Positions 31,893 through 42,218 of a DNA stretch of 64,000 nucleotides are shown here, piece by piece. The DNA is from Bartonella kosoyi (GTDB lineage Bacteria > Pseudomonadota > Alphaproteobacteria > Rhizobiales > Rhizobiaceae), in the NCBI RefSeq assembly GCF_003606325.2, contig NZ_CP031843.2:1488001-1552000 (forward strand). The letters run 5' to 3'. Position numbers and translations under genes: made by a program. Every line of letters begins with the position of its first letter. Positions within the stretch are counted from its first letter, which is position 1. A model generated the notes under the pieces. That model was not told the DNA's origin. It searched no databases and saw nothing but the letters and a program-made list of their open reading frames with translations.

Positions 31893-33158
31893 ATGAAGGC
31901 ACAGCAAAACTTGTTAGCGGTTGAAGAAGATATTATCAATAATTTCAATCAGTCTATCAACGACTTACCTGGTGATAAAGCTGTGCGGGCAATCCGCAAG
32001 AAAGCTATTGAGCAGTTTCAAACGACACGTCTTCCTTCTCGTAAAATCGAAAATTGGCATTATACCAACCTACGCACATTACTGAAATCTGTGAGTAATT
32101 TTTCAAAAGCTCAAGACAATCGATTGGTTGATACATTGCTTTCAGAAAGCGCTGTTTTTTCCATGAATAATGGAAAAACATCGACACAATCAAAAAAGCT
32201 AGACAATATTACAGTAAAACGCCTTTCAGATGCATTAGAAGATAATTCTATAAAGATAGATCAAAACATTTCTGATGAGGATTTTATTGGACAGTTAAAT
32301 ACAGCTTTCGTTACGGATGGTTGGCTTTTTGACATTCCTGAAAATACAAAGTTAAATATACCCATCGAATTACAAAATATACAAATGGGGGGACAATCCC
32401 ATACTTTTTCAGACATAAAAGTTGATAAAAATAGTCAAGTTATGTTTGTTGAACATCAGGTTGGCAATGATCAAGATACTTTTGTCAGTTCAATATTTTC
32501 ATTAAATATTGCCGCTAAGAGTGAGGTGACGTGGATTCTTATTCGCAATCGTGGTTTTAATTCTACACAGTTTGGCCGATTGCGTGCCGTTCTTGCTCAA
32601 GGAGCAAAATTATCACTTTATGTCATTAATATAGGGAGTCAACTCAATCGTCAGGAAGTCGATATTGAGTTACAGGGAGAAAAATCTGATTTTCAATTAC
32701 GCGTTATAAATTTACTATCAGGACAAACCCATAGTGATCTTACAATGACCGTTCGTCACGTGGAAGAAAAGTCGACATCAACCGAAATTATACGCAATGT
32801 GGTTACAGATAAGGCAGTGGGTGTTTTTCAAGGGATAATACGGGTTGCTCAAAAAGCGCAAAAAACCGATGCACGCATGGCTTGTAATAGCCTTATCCTT
32901 TCAAATGATGCAGAATTTAACGCAAAGCCTGAATTGGAGATTTTTGCTGATGATGTTGCCTGTGGTCATGGCGCAACAGTTGCGAATATTAATCACGATT
33001 ATCTTTTTTATCTCATGGCACGTGGTATCCCATTTAAAACAGCTCGTGCTCTTTTGATTAAAGGATTTATCTCTGAGCTCATTGATGACATCCAGCAAGA
33101 GAATATCCAGAATGTTTTGGAGAATATCATTGGTCAATGGCTTGCAAAAAATGTTTAA
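31893..33158 (+). CDS. sufD: Fe-S cluster assembly protein SufD
   Basis: Partner of SufB in the SufBC2D scaffold. The ATG at 31893 (MKAQQNLLAV) was chosen over an in-frame TTG at 31878 because a GAGG lies about nine bases upstream of it. The 421 residues contain SRKIENWHYTNLR and, in the C-terminal half, the beta-helix region with CNSLILSNDAEFNAKPELEIFADDVACGHGAT, which holds the conserved His facing the SufB Cys. It starts 11 bases after the sufC stop. Confidence 0.95.
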   Translation: MKAQQNLLAVEEDIINNFNQSINDLPGDKAVRAIRKKAIEQFQTTRLPSRKIENWHYTNLRTLLKSVSNFSKAQDNRLVDTLLSESAVFSMNNGKTSTQSKKLDNITVKRLSDALEDNSIKIDQNISDEDFIGQLNTAFVTDGWLFDIPENTKLNIPIELQNIQMGGQSHTFSDIKVDKNSQVMFVEHQVGNDQDTFVSSIFSLNIAAKSEVTWILIRNRGFNSTQFGRLRAVLAQGAKLSLYVINIGSQLNRQEVDIELQGEKSDFQLRVINLLSGQTHSDLTMTVRHVEEKSTSTEIIRNVVTDKAVGVFQGIIRVAQKAQKTDARMACNSLILSNDAEFNAKPELEIFADDVACGHGATVANINHDYLFYLMARGIPFKTARALLIKGFISELIDDIQQENIQNVLENIIGQWLAKNV

Positions 33159-33168
33159 GAGAGAAAAA

Positions 33169-34413
33169 ATGGAAAATGACATACAAACATTCAATTATAA
33201 TGTTGACGAAATTCGACGTGATTTTCCTCTTTTGCATCATCAAGTTTATGGAAAGCGATTAGCCTATCTTGATAGTGGTGCTTCTGCTCAAAAACCGCAA
33301 TCAGTACTCAATGCAATGAATAATTATTATCACTATCGTTATGCTAATGTGCATAGGGGAATGTATTTTTTAGCCAATGCAGCAACACAATCCTATGAAA
33401 ATTCTCGTGAAACTGTTCGCCTTTTTCTAAATGCTCAAAAAGCTGAGGAAATTGTTTTTACGAAAAATGCAACGGAAGCGATTAATACTGTTGCTTATGG
33501 TTGGGCGATGCCCAAACTCAAGGAAGGAGATGAGATTGTTCTAACGATCATGGAACATCATTCAAATATTATTCCTTGGCATTTTCTTCGTGAACAAAAA
33601 GGGGTTAAACTTATTTTTGTTCCTGTTGATGAAAATGGAGTTCTGCATATTGAGGATTTTCAAAAGGCTTTAAGTGAGAAAACGCGGCTTGTTGCTATAA
33701 CACATATGTCCAATATATTAGGAACTGTGCCTCCTGTTAAAGAGATTATTAAGCGAGCACATCAAAATTCTATTCCTGTTCTTGTTGATGGTTCTCAAGG
33801 AGCAATACATTTAAGCGTTGATGTGCAAGATCTCGATTGTGATTGGTATGTCTTTACAGGTCATAAGCTTTATGGTCCCACTGGTATTGGTGTTCTTTAT
33901 GGTAAAGAACACCGGTTAGAGGAAATGCGTCCTTTTCAAGGGGGAGGAGAAATGATCGAGGTAGTAACAACCGACAAGGTTTCTTATAATGCTCCTCCTT
34001 ATCGTTTTGAAGCAGGCACGCCTCCTATCGCTGAAGCTATTGGATTAGCGGCAGCTATTGATTATATACAAGAGAAAGGTCGTAGTACGATTCATGCGCA
34101 TGAAATGTCCCTTTTAGCTTATGCGCATGAAAAACTTAAAACGGTCGAGTCATTGCGTATTTATGGTCATTCTCCCAATAAAGGAGCTATTATATCATTT
34201 GCAATTGAAGGAATTCACGCCCATGATATCGCTATGTTTATTGATAGAAAAGGGGTTGCAATACGCGCGGGAACCCATTGTGCACAGCCTTTATTACAGC
34301 GTTTTGGTCTAACATCTATTTGTCGCGCATCGTTTGCTATGTATAATACTCAAGAAGATGTAGATCAATTAGTCGAAGCATTGAAAGAAACAAGGACATT
34401 TTTTAATGGCTGA
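33169..34413 (+). CDS. sufS: Cysteine desulfurase SufS
   Basis: Group II cysteine desulfurase that supplies sulfur to the SUF scaffold. The start at 33169 (MENDIQTFN) lies ten bases after the sufD stop, with AAGAGAGA just upstream; an earlier in-frame start would overlap sufD by 77 bases. The 414 residues contain the PLP Lys in FTGHKLYGPTGIG and the active Cys in RAGTHCAQPLL, the group II form. No sufE or sufU gene lies in the window. Confidence 0.96.
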   Translation: MENDIQTFNYNVDEIRRDFPLLHHQVYGKRLAYLDSGASAQKPQSVLNAMNNYYHYRYANVHRGMYFLANAATQSYENSRETVRLFLNAQKAEEIVFTKNATEAINTVAYGWAMPKLKEGDEIVLTIMEHHSNIIPWHFLREQKGVKLIFVPVDENGVLHIEDFQKALSEKTRLVAITHMSNILGTVPPVKEIIKRAHQNSIPVLVDGSQGAIHLSVDVQDLDCDWYVFTGHKLYGPTGIGVLYGKEHRLEEMRPFQGGGEMIEVVTTDKVSYNAPPYRFEAGTPPIAEAIGLAAAIDYIQEKGRSTIHAHEMSLLAYAHEKLKTVESLRIYGHSPNKGAIISFAIEGIHAHDIAMFIDRKGVAIRAGTHCAQPLLQRFGLTSICRASFAMYNTQEDVDQLVEALKETRTFFNG

Positions 34414-34807
34414 ATCAGTTGAAGAGCGTCATTCTACAGAATCTGTTGAAACTGTAAGCGAAAATAAAAAATCTTACATATCAGCAATTCCAGCAGACGA
34501 AATTGATCGTATGACGAATGATATTATTGCTGCTCTTAAAACAGTTTATGATCCAGAAATTCCTGCTGATATTTATGAGCTAGGACTGATTTATCGTATT
34601 GATATTGAAGATGATCGTTCAGTAAAAATTGAAATGACTCTTACAGCGCCAGGCTGTCCTGTTGCTGGTGAAATGCCAGGATGGGTAGAAAATGCTGTCA
34701 GTGCTGTTGAAGGGGTTTCGCATGTTGAAGTCACTATGACTTTTGATCCACCATGGACACCTGAGTGTATGTCAGAAGAAGCGCAAATTGCTGTCGGATG
34801 GTACTAA
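34406..34807 (+). CDS. sufT: SUF system Fe-S assembly protein SufT (DUF59/MIP18 family)
   Basis: Auxiliary factor in Fe-S protein maturation. The 133 residues have a short variable N-terminus, then the MIP18 core: ALKTVYDPEIPADIYELGLIYRI with the conserved DPE, and LTAPGCPVAGEMPGW carrying the conserved Cys. It overlaps sufS by eight bases. In related genomes an A-type carrier gene (sufA) often follows; here the next gene is the decayed methyltransferase. Confidence 0.92.
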   Translation: MAESVEERHSTESVETVSENKKSYISAIPADEIDRMTNDIIAALKTVYDPEIPADIYELGLIYRIDIEDDRSVKIEMTLTAPGCPVAGEMPGWVENAVSAVEGVSHVEVTMTFDPPWTPECMSEEAQIAVGWY

Positions 34808-34864
34808 TAATACTGTTCGCAAATACATCGTTTTCCGCAAACAGTTGGATTTAAAAACGATCAT

Positions 34865-36511
34865 ATGCATTATAATAAACAAAAATTAGAACTTACCTGG
34901 ATTGGAAAAGAAGAACGTCCCAAATTAGAACCTCATGTCTTATTAGAAGATCTTGAAAAATCTTATCATGCCTCGCATCAAATATCATCGCAGGATATTT
35001 TTTATAATAAACTTATTTTTGGTGATAATTTGCTTGCACTCAAAGCACTTGAACAAGAATATACAGGAAAAGTAAAATGTATCTACATCGACCCACCTTA
35101 TAATACAGGCAATGCCTTTGAACATTATGAAGATGGTTTAGAGCACTCCATATGGCTCAGTCTTATGAGAGACAGGCTGGAATTGTTACATCACTTGCTT
35201 GCGGATGATGGAAGTATCTGGATATCCATTGATGATGATGAACAAGCCTATCTTAAAGTAATGATGGATGAGATTTTTGGTCGCCAAAATTTCATCAACA
35301 ATGTTATTTGGCAAAAGAAATATGCTCCACAAAATGATACAAAATGGTTTTCCGATAACCATGATTTTATAATGGTTTATGCCAAAGACAAAACGATTTG
35401 GCGCCCTTACTTGCTTCCTCGTTCAAGCGCTATGGATGCACGCTATAAAAATCCTGATAATGATCCGCGTGGTCCTTGGAAATCTGGAGATTTATCTGTA
35501 AAAAGAGTAACGCCTAAAGATATTTATGAAATCATCACACCTTCTGGACGAAAAGTGATGCCTCCTCATGGTAGAAGTTGGGCTATAAGTGAAAAAAAAT
35601 TCTCTGAATTATTGAAAGATAATCGTATTTGGTTTGGTCCAACAGGAAGCAATATTCCTTCTTTGAAGCGTTTTTTATCAGAAGTAAAAAATGGTATGGT
35701 TTCAATGACGATTTGGCCTTATACGGAAGTAGGCCACAATCAAGATGCCAAAAGAGAAGTCAAAGCTTTTAATTCTGATGATGTTTTTACAACTCCCAAA
35801 CCTGAACGGTTAATAGAACGCATCATACAACTTGCAACGAATCCCGGTGATCTTATCCTGGATTCCTTTGCAGGTTCTGGCACGACTGGCGCTGTTGCTC
35901 ATAAAATGGGACGCAGGTGGATTATGATTGAACTTGGTGAACATTGCCACACCCATATTATCCCTCGTTTAAAACAAGTGATTGATGGAACTGATCAAGG
36001 GGGAATTTCCCAAAGTATCAATTGGCAAGGTGGCGGTGGATTTCGTTATTATCGCCTTGCTCCTTCTCTGTTGCAAAAAGATCCATGAGGACAATGGATT
36101 ATTAGTCGCAAATACAATGCTGCGATGCTTTCAGAAGTCATGTGCAAACATATGGGATTTACCTATGCACCAGATGAAAATCATTATTGGATGCAAGGGT
36201 ATTCAACGGAAACAGATTATATTTATGTTACAACGAGCGCCATGACCCATGAACAGCTGCGTATTATGAGCGAAGAGGTGGGGCCCCATCGCACATTGCT
36301 AATTTGTTGTACTGCCTTTGATACAAAAACAAAATCAGCATCCTTTGAGAATCTTACACTCACTAAAATTCCCCGTGCAATATTAGAAAAATGCGAATGG
36401 GGAAGGGATGATTACAGTTTAAATATCGCCAATCTTGAACCAATGATTGACGTCAAAGAAAGCAACAAAGATAAAGATGATACGCAAGAAGAATTAGATC
36501 TATTTGGATAA
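34865..36511 (+). pseudogene. Type III R-M adenine-specific DNA methyltransferase (Mod), interrupted by an in-frame TGA
   Basis: N6-adenine methyltransferase of the beta class: the catalytic DPPYNTG (residues 76-82) comes before the AdoMet-binding FAGSGTTG (about 336), the type III Mod order. The frame stops at TGA 36086-36088 (407 codons) and reopens in the same frame with GQWIISRKYNAAMLSEV through to LDLFG at 36511; the whole span would be about 548 residues. Mod proteins usually have Trp-Gly at this point, so TGG to TGA is the simplest explanation. The first part keeps both catalytic motifs but loses the C-terminal domain. A restart at 36125 might give a 128-residue fragment. It precedes a broken res gene by 23 bases. 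Confidence 0.85.
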
Positions 36512-36534
36512 TATATAAAAAAGCGGAGTTTTTC

Positions 36535-39284
36535 ATGAACACTGTTGAAAAAAGGGTTTCTGCTCGCTTATCGTTGCGTGAGCCTCAACGTGAATCGTTA
36601 AATATTTTGGTGAACATCTTAGAAAATATAGAGCTTTCTAAAAGTGCTGATTTGGTTGCAGAATTAGAATTGGTAAAAAATCTCTATCCTTCTGTACAAG
36701 ACTTTGAACAAAATTTTCCTTCTTTTTGTTTTGCCTTAGCAACGGGTATTGGAAAAACACGACTTATGGGCGCTTTTATCAGCTATCTTTATTTAACAGG
36801 ACGTAGTCGTCATTTTTTTGTTTTAGCGCCAAATTTGACTATTTATGAAAAATTAAAACAGGATTTTAGTCCACAAAGTTCAAAGTATGTTTTCAGTGGA
36901 ATGAGTGAATTCATTGCAAATAGACCCGTTATTATTACAGGTGAAGACTATGAAACTGGTAAAGGTATTCGTGCTGATGAACACCATTATCACGGACAAC
37001 AGCGTTTTTTTGAAAATAGGGATACAGCCTTTATCAATATTTTTAATATTTCTAAAATGAATACAACGGATAATAAAAAAGGTGCACTAAAATTTAGTGT
37101 TCCGCGCATTAAACGCTTACAAGAAGCGATTGGCGAAAGTTATTTTGATTATCTCGTAAATCTTCCTGATTTAGTTTTGTTAATGGATGAGGCACATCGT
37201 TATCGTGCTTCTGCTGGTGCGGCAGCAATTAATGAGTTAAAACCTATATTAGGAATAGAGCTTACAGCAACACCAAAAACAATAGGGGCAAAATCTGTAG
37301 ATTTTAAAAATGTTGTTTACAGTTATTCACTTGCAGAGGCTATGAGGGATGGTTTTGTAAAAGAGCCTGCGGTTGCTACACGTAAAGACTTTCAACCTCA
37401 AAATTATACATCTGAGCAATTAGAATATATTAAATTACAAGATGCAATTCTTGCACACGAAAACGTGAAAGCAGATTTAATCGCTTATGCCAACGATTAT
37501 AACAAAAAGTTTGTTAAACCTTTTATTTTAGTTGTCGCTCAAGATACAAATCATGCACAGAAATTGCGTAATTTATTGGAATCAGATGATTTTTTCGCAG
37601 GGGCTTATAAGGGAAAAGTTTTAGAGATTCATACAAAGCAGTCAAATATAGAAGAAGATCAAAATATTCAAAAGCTTATTGCGATTGAAGACCCTCATGA
37701 ACCAACAGAAATTGTTATTCATGTTAATAAATTAAAGGAGGGGTGGGATGTTACCAATCTCTATACGATTGTACCTTTGCGTGCATCGGCTTCAGAAATT
37801 TTAACAGAGTAAACTATTGGGCGTGGATTGCGTTTGCCTTATGGATGTAGGACGGGTATAGAATCTATTGATCGTTTAACAATCATTGCACATGATCGTT
37901 TCCAGGATATTATTGATCGTGCAAACGATCCAAACTCAATTATAAAAAAGCATATTGAGATTGGAATAGGAGGTGATATATCCTCTGAAAAGTCGGATAT
38001 AGCGACGGTTCCAAGTCGAGCAGAAGCTTTATTTATGCAAACGGCGGGAACGCGTTATTGCGATATAGATAGAGCATCAGATCTAAAAAATATCGTATTA
38101 CGGAATACAGATTCCCCTGTATTGACGCCCGAAGAGCAACAAATTGCTGTTATCGCGTGGAATATTATCAAAGAGAATGATAACTTACCAAGTTCTCAAA
38201 TGCTTTGTTCTGCATCGATACAAGAAAAAATGAGCAATAAAATTATGAGTACTATGCCGCTAGCACAAAAGTCTCTCGTGTCAAAAGTGGTTACAATTCT
38301 GACAAAACAATTACCAGAATTGATGATAGATATTCCCAATATTGTACTCGTACCTTCACGTGAGGTTACTTATGGTTTTTCTGATTTTGATTTGAAAAAT
38401 CTAGAAAGCTTAAACTTGCAACCTGTTAGTAAAGAGCTTTTAATTCGAGAATTGCGGACACATAAAAGCATTTTTCTCACTTCTAAGAATGAATATATCA
38501 AAGAGCCTCATCTTGAAAATTATATCATTCGTTGTTTAATTGATAATGACTTTATCGATTATGATAGCCATACGCTGTTATTACAAAAATTAGCTAGTCA
38601 AATGGTAGAGCATTTCCGATCTTATTTACCCAATGATGCGGCTGTTGAGAATGTATTAATTCACTATCAGCATAAACTTAATAATTTTATTGTTGCACAA
38701 TTAAGAGAACATCAATGGGAAACACAAAAAGATTATGAAGTTAAAGTGACACGAGGTTTTACAACTTTAACACCTATCCATTATGTATTGCCACAAGGGA
38801 CATCTCCTGTTGATTTTCGGAGTATTCCTGCCATTAAAAGCGATATTAAAAACTTGTATTCAGCGGCTTTAGAAAATGCTGTTACCCTTTGCAAAAGTTT
38901 GATTCAGTAGAAGGGGAATTACGGTTTGCTCAAATATTAGAGGATGATGCGCAAGTATTGAAATGGATGAAACCCGCGCGGGGGTTTTTCAAGATCGAAT
39001 ATGATAAAGGATCAACTTATGAACCGGACTTTGTGGTAGAAACGAAAGATGCTAAATATCTTTGTGAGCCTAAAAAAACCTCTGAAATACAAAACGTTAT
39101 TGTTTTAAAAAAGAGAGAAGCTGCAGTTCAATGGTGTTGTCATGCAACGCGCTATGCGGCTACTTATGGCGGTAAAAAATGGTATTATGTTCTTATTCCC
39201 CATGATGCTATTAAAGCTAATAGTAGTTTTGAAGGTTTATGCGCAGAGTTTACTATTTCAGAATCTATACTTGAAAGCCCATAA
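36535..39284 (+). pseudogene. Type III restriction enzyme Res subunit, broken by a stop and a frameshift
   Basis: Superfamily 2 helicase-nuclease of a type III restriction enzyme. Visible motifs are Walker A ATGIGKTR (about 69), DEAH in LLMDEAHRYRASAG, ELTATP, KEGWDVTNLYTIVPLR and a C-terminal PD-(D/E)XK nuclease pattern (YEPDFVVETKDAKYL). A TAA at 37810-37812 splits the conserved SEILTEQTIGRGLRLPYG motif in frame, consistent with CAA to TAA. Near 38880 the frame shifts by one base: the family's YPLQKFDS segment is in the next frame, which runs to 39284. The intact product would be about 916 residues. Restriction activity is not expected. Confidence 0.87.
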
Positions 39285-39668
39285 CTTTTTGCTTCAAAAT
39301 AAAACACATAAGTTTTTTAATTGACGGATGTGAGGCTCGATCAAATATTTGAATATTATTTTTAATTTTTTGTACTATCGCATCATTAATTTAAAAATAT
39401 TAGGGATTTCTTAAATAAGAAAGTTATTATTTTTTTCTAAAACATTAAAATAAAATGAAAAATGTATAGAAAAGTTATACAAGATTATGCTTTTTTATGG
39501 GGATTTACAGCTCATTTACAAATTTTGATAAAAATACAATCTTGCTTTCTTTATATAAAAAAATCCTTAAGTTTATAGTGATAAATTCAAAAAAATTAAA
39601 CAGTTTGTTGTTTTTTCTTTTGGAACATCTGAATATAATGAAATATCCAGAGGATAAAAGGGGGTGAT
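39285..39668. other. Non-coding stretch inside the R-M island
   Basis: About 380 very AT-rich bases between the broken res gene and the HrgA-like pseudogene. It probably carries the latter's promoter; a TTGTTGTTTTTTC run lies at 39604-39616. No gene or clear hairpin is seen. Confidence 0.4.
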
Positions 39669-40608
39669 ATGACTTTGAATTTAACAAACACTGTTTTTAA
39701 TTTTTAAAGAAAAATCCGACAAAAAAATTTACAGCTCGAGACATTGCTCAATGGATATTTGATAATTATCCAGAAAAATGCCGCCAAAAACAAAAGCGGT
39801 CAACGGCAACAATCGCTCCTCTTAAGAATGACACAGCTCTTATTCAGCAAATTGTCGCTGAAATAGGATCTCAGCGACCTCAGTTACAAAAGCGTTATCC
39901 AGAAATTAAAACCACTGAAGGACGACCACGGCAATATTATTTTACCAAACAAACAGATAGGGCTGAAGTTGATGCAGTAGAGGACAATGCAGAGGGTAGA
40001 ACAAAAGATGGTTCTGTTCAAGAGCATGATCTTTATCCATTATTATCTAAATTTTTATGGTCAGAACTTGCAGTTTACAGCAAGCGCATTAATGAAAAAT
40101 GTTCCCATAATAAACATGGTTCGGGTGGGAATAAATGGCTTTATCCAGATCTCGTAGGAATACAAGATTTAAGTAAAGAATGGGATCGTGAAATCAAAGA
40201 CTGCGTTTTGCAATATTTTGATAAAAAGACGAAGCTTTGGTCTTTTGAAATTAAAATTCTCATCAATCGTTCAAATTTACGAAAAGCATTTTTTCAAACG
40301 GTTAGCAATTCTTCATGGGCTAATTTTAGTTATTTAGTGGCTAATGAAGTTGAAGGTGTTGATACATTAAAAGAACTTCGGATGCTTTCAAGTTTGCATG
40401 GAATTGGATTTATAAGACTTGACAAGGAAAATGCTTCCGAGAGAGTGAGATCATAATTCCTGCTAAAGAACGGAGAGATATTGATTGGGATATTGCTAAT
40501 AGATTAGTGGAGGAAAACAAAGACTTTCTTCATTATATTAAGCTCATTCGTCAATTTTATCAAACCGGTGAGATGCATCCATCCGATTGGGATCATATGG
40601 GGCCATGA
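39669..40608 (+). pseudogene. HrgA/COG2958-like protein gene with two frameshifts
   Basis: The start ATG at 39669 gives MTLNLTNTVFNF and then a stop. One more T in the T5 run at 39701-39705 would join it to LKKNPTKKFTARDIAQWIF. The second frame runs to 40456, where an extra AG in GAGAGAG (40439-40445) throws it into a stop. The third frame, ESEIIIPAKERRDIDW to SDWDHMGP, ends at 40608. Rejoined, it is about 312 residues with an N-terminal winged-helix-like part and a conserved FEIKILINRSNLRKAFFQTVSNSSWAN core. I recall this family beside R-M genes, as hrgA in Helicobacter; the family call is from memory and its function is unknown. Confidence 0.72.
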
Positions 40609-40913
40609 AGGTTATTTTAAAAGGACTCTATTGTTTAAAGGTTTTTTATTTTTGCGTACGCATCAAGCAATTAAAAATATTGTTTCCTCATACTAAAGTT
40701 TTCTTATGAAGAATTTATACTGCTATTCTGTTAGTCTCGATTACTGTTAAGTGCTTTATCATCTATATTAAAGATTCAAAAAGAAATATGACTTTCTGAA
40801 ACATTTTCATAGGTTACTTAACTTTTTGAAATGGGCCTAAAAAATAAATTTCTATCACATTTTATGTTAAAAGGAAGTGTATACGATACGGCTTACCATA
40901 ATACCCTCTTTAT
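40609..40913. other. Non-coding stretch between the R-M island and sodC
   Basis: About 305 AT-rich bases where the HrgA-like pseudogene (+) and sodC (-) converge. No gene, attachment site or clear terminator is visible; I found no direct repeat matching the left edge of the island near 34808-34864. Confidence 0.4.
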
Positions 40914-41438
40914 TTATTCAATAACGCCACACGCCAGACGTGCACCACCTCCGCCAAGGGGTAATGGTTTATCTGATTGATTATCTGCCCCTAAATGAAT
41001 GATTAATGAGCGTCCTGTAATTTCAGAGATTTTTTTCAATCGTGGAGCAAGAACGCTCATCGTGGCATATCCTTGTTTATCAACATAAAGTGCAGGTAAA
41101 TCTCCAAGATGACCATCGACATTATAAGGTCCTAAATGTTTTCCGGTATGTTCAGGATCATAATGTCCTCCTGCGCTTCCAGCAATTACGCCATCTTTTG
41201 TATCACATGAAGGATTTACATGTACATGAAAACCATGCATCCCTTCTGGTAAAGTCGATAAATTAGGGATAAAAATCAAACCGTATGTGTTTTCTTCGAT
41301 TTTAATGCTACCAATAGCCTTTTTTGAATTATTATCTTCTAGTTTATAAATATTTACTTTTGTTGATAGTGCTAATGCAGAGTTTTTATATATTATAAAT
41401 GATATAAAAACGAATAATGAGAATAATATTTTTTTCAT
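40914..41438 (-). CDS. sodC: Superoxide dismutase [Cu-Zn], periplasmic
   Basis: Converts superoxide to peroxide and oxygen in the periplasm, which can protect against host oxidative burst. The 174 residues begin with a signal peptide (about 1-24, likely cleavage after SALA). Copper and zinc ligands are visible in GFHVHVNPSCD, GGHYDPEHTGKHLGPYNVDGHLGDLP and the late LIIHLGADN; the disulfide Cys pair is in PSCD and ARLACGV. All ligands appear intact. The gene is the first intact one after the R-M island. Confidence 0.95.
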   Translation of the reverse strand: MKKILFSLFVFISFIIYKNSALALSTKVNIYKLEDNNSKKAIGSIKIEENTYGLIFIPNLSTLPEGMHGFHVHVNPSCDTKDGVIAGSAGGHYDPEHTGKHLGPYNVDGHLGDLPALYVDKQGYATMSVLAPRLKKISEITGRSLIIHLGADNQSDKPLPLGGGGARLACGVIE

Positions 41439-41891
41439 AAAATACCTTTATAATTAATTTAAATAAATTTAATTTATAAAATTAAACTTAATTAAAATAC
41501 TTTTGTAGTAATATATATTAATAAATACATAAAAATATCCTAAAATTAACTTTAATAAAAATAAACTACATAGAAATATTATTTTTTATAAAGAATAAAT
41601 AAATTAAAGTATATTTTATATATTTCTGAACATAACTCTCATTTTTTGATCTATAAAAAATGTAGCCTTTATAGACGGATAATTATATCTCGCTTATTTT
41701 TCTTCAAGAGATGCTTAAAAAAATATATTTTTTTGAGGTATAATAATGAATTAATCAACTAATCTTAATAAGTTAGCTAATAATATGATGATCATTTTAG
41801 CCAAAAAAAGATCCTATAATTTCTTGATAATTTTAATATTTTGTTCATAGAAAAAATGACTACAGTTTTAGTTTTCTATTCATTGTGAAAT
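41439..41891. other. Non-coding stretch upstream of sodC
   Basis: About 450 extremely AT-rich bases. The first part, next to the sodC start, should hold the sodC promoter. No gene is visible, and the long runs of A and T make any hairpin call unsafe. Confidence 0.4.
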
Positions 41892-42218
41892 TTATAAAGA
41901 GAAAGAACTATTATGATTCATATAAATTTCCCATACAATACAGCATATACCGACACTCCCTCCTATTCCTAATCCTATTAGCGCTCCTATTATCGTTCCG
42001 GCAGAAAGTGCTACTCCTGCACCCATTGCGATAAATGGACCAAATCCTGGAAGAGCAATATAACCATAAGTAGCAAGAGTGGTTGCGATTGCTCCTGAGA
42101 TGCTACCATTTAAACCACCAATAAAAGCAAATTCTTTAATAGAGTGATAGCACTTTTTGAAAAACTTTTTCTTGAAACGATGAATAGAAACGTTGCTGTA
42201 AGTTTTAAAATCAGTCAT
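41892..42218 (-). CDS. Small glycine-rich membrane protein of unknown function
   Basis: Not recognised. The start at 42218 (MTDFKTYSN) was chosen because its ATG overlaps the stop of the upstream gene (ATGACTGA), which suggests coupling; starts at 42233 and 42263 are also open. The 108 residues have a basic N-terminus (HRFKKKFFKK), then about 65 residues of two to three hydrophobic helices rich in Gly and Ala with GxxxG-like spacing (GALIGLGIGGSVG). The pattern resembles glycine-zipper membrane proteins, and also some bacteriocins and holins, but no family can be claimed. It is second in a two-gene unit. Confidence 0.6.
   Translation of the reverse strand: MTDFKTYSNVSIHRFKKKFFKKCYHSIKEFAFIGGLNGSISGAIATTLATYGYIALPGFGPFIAMGAGVALSAGTIIGALIGLGIGGSVGICCIVWEIYMNHNSSFSL

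Noticed and set aside
34808..34864. Possible attachment site or flanking repeat at the left edge of the R-M island
   Set aside because: I could not find a matching direct repeat at the right edge (40609-40913), and there is no integrase, transposase or tRNA at either end.
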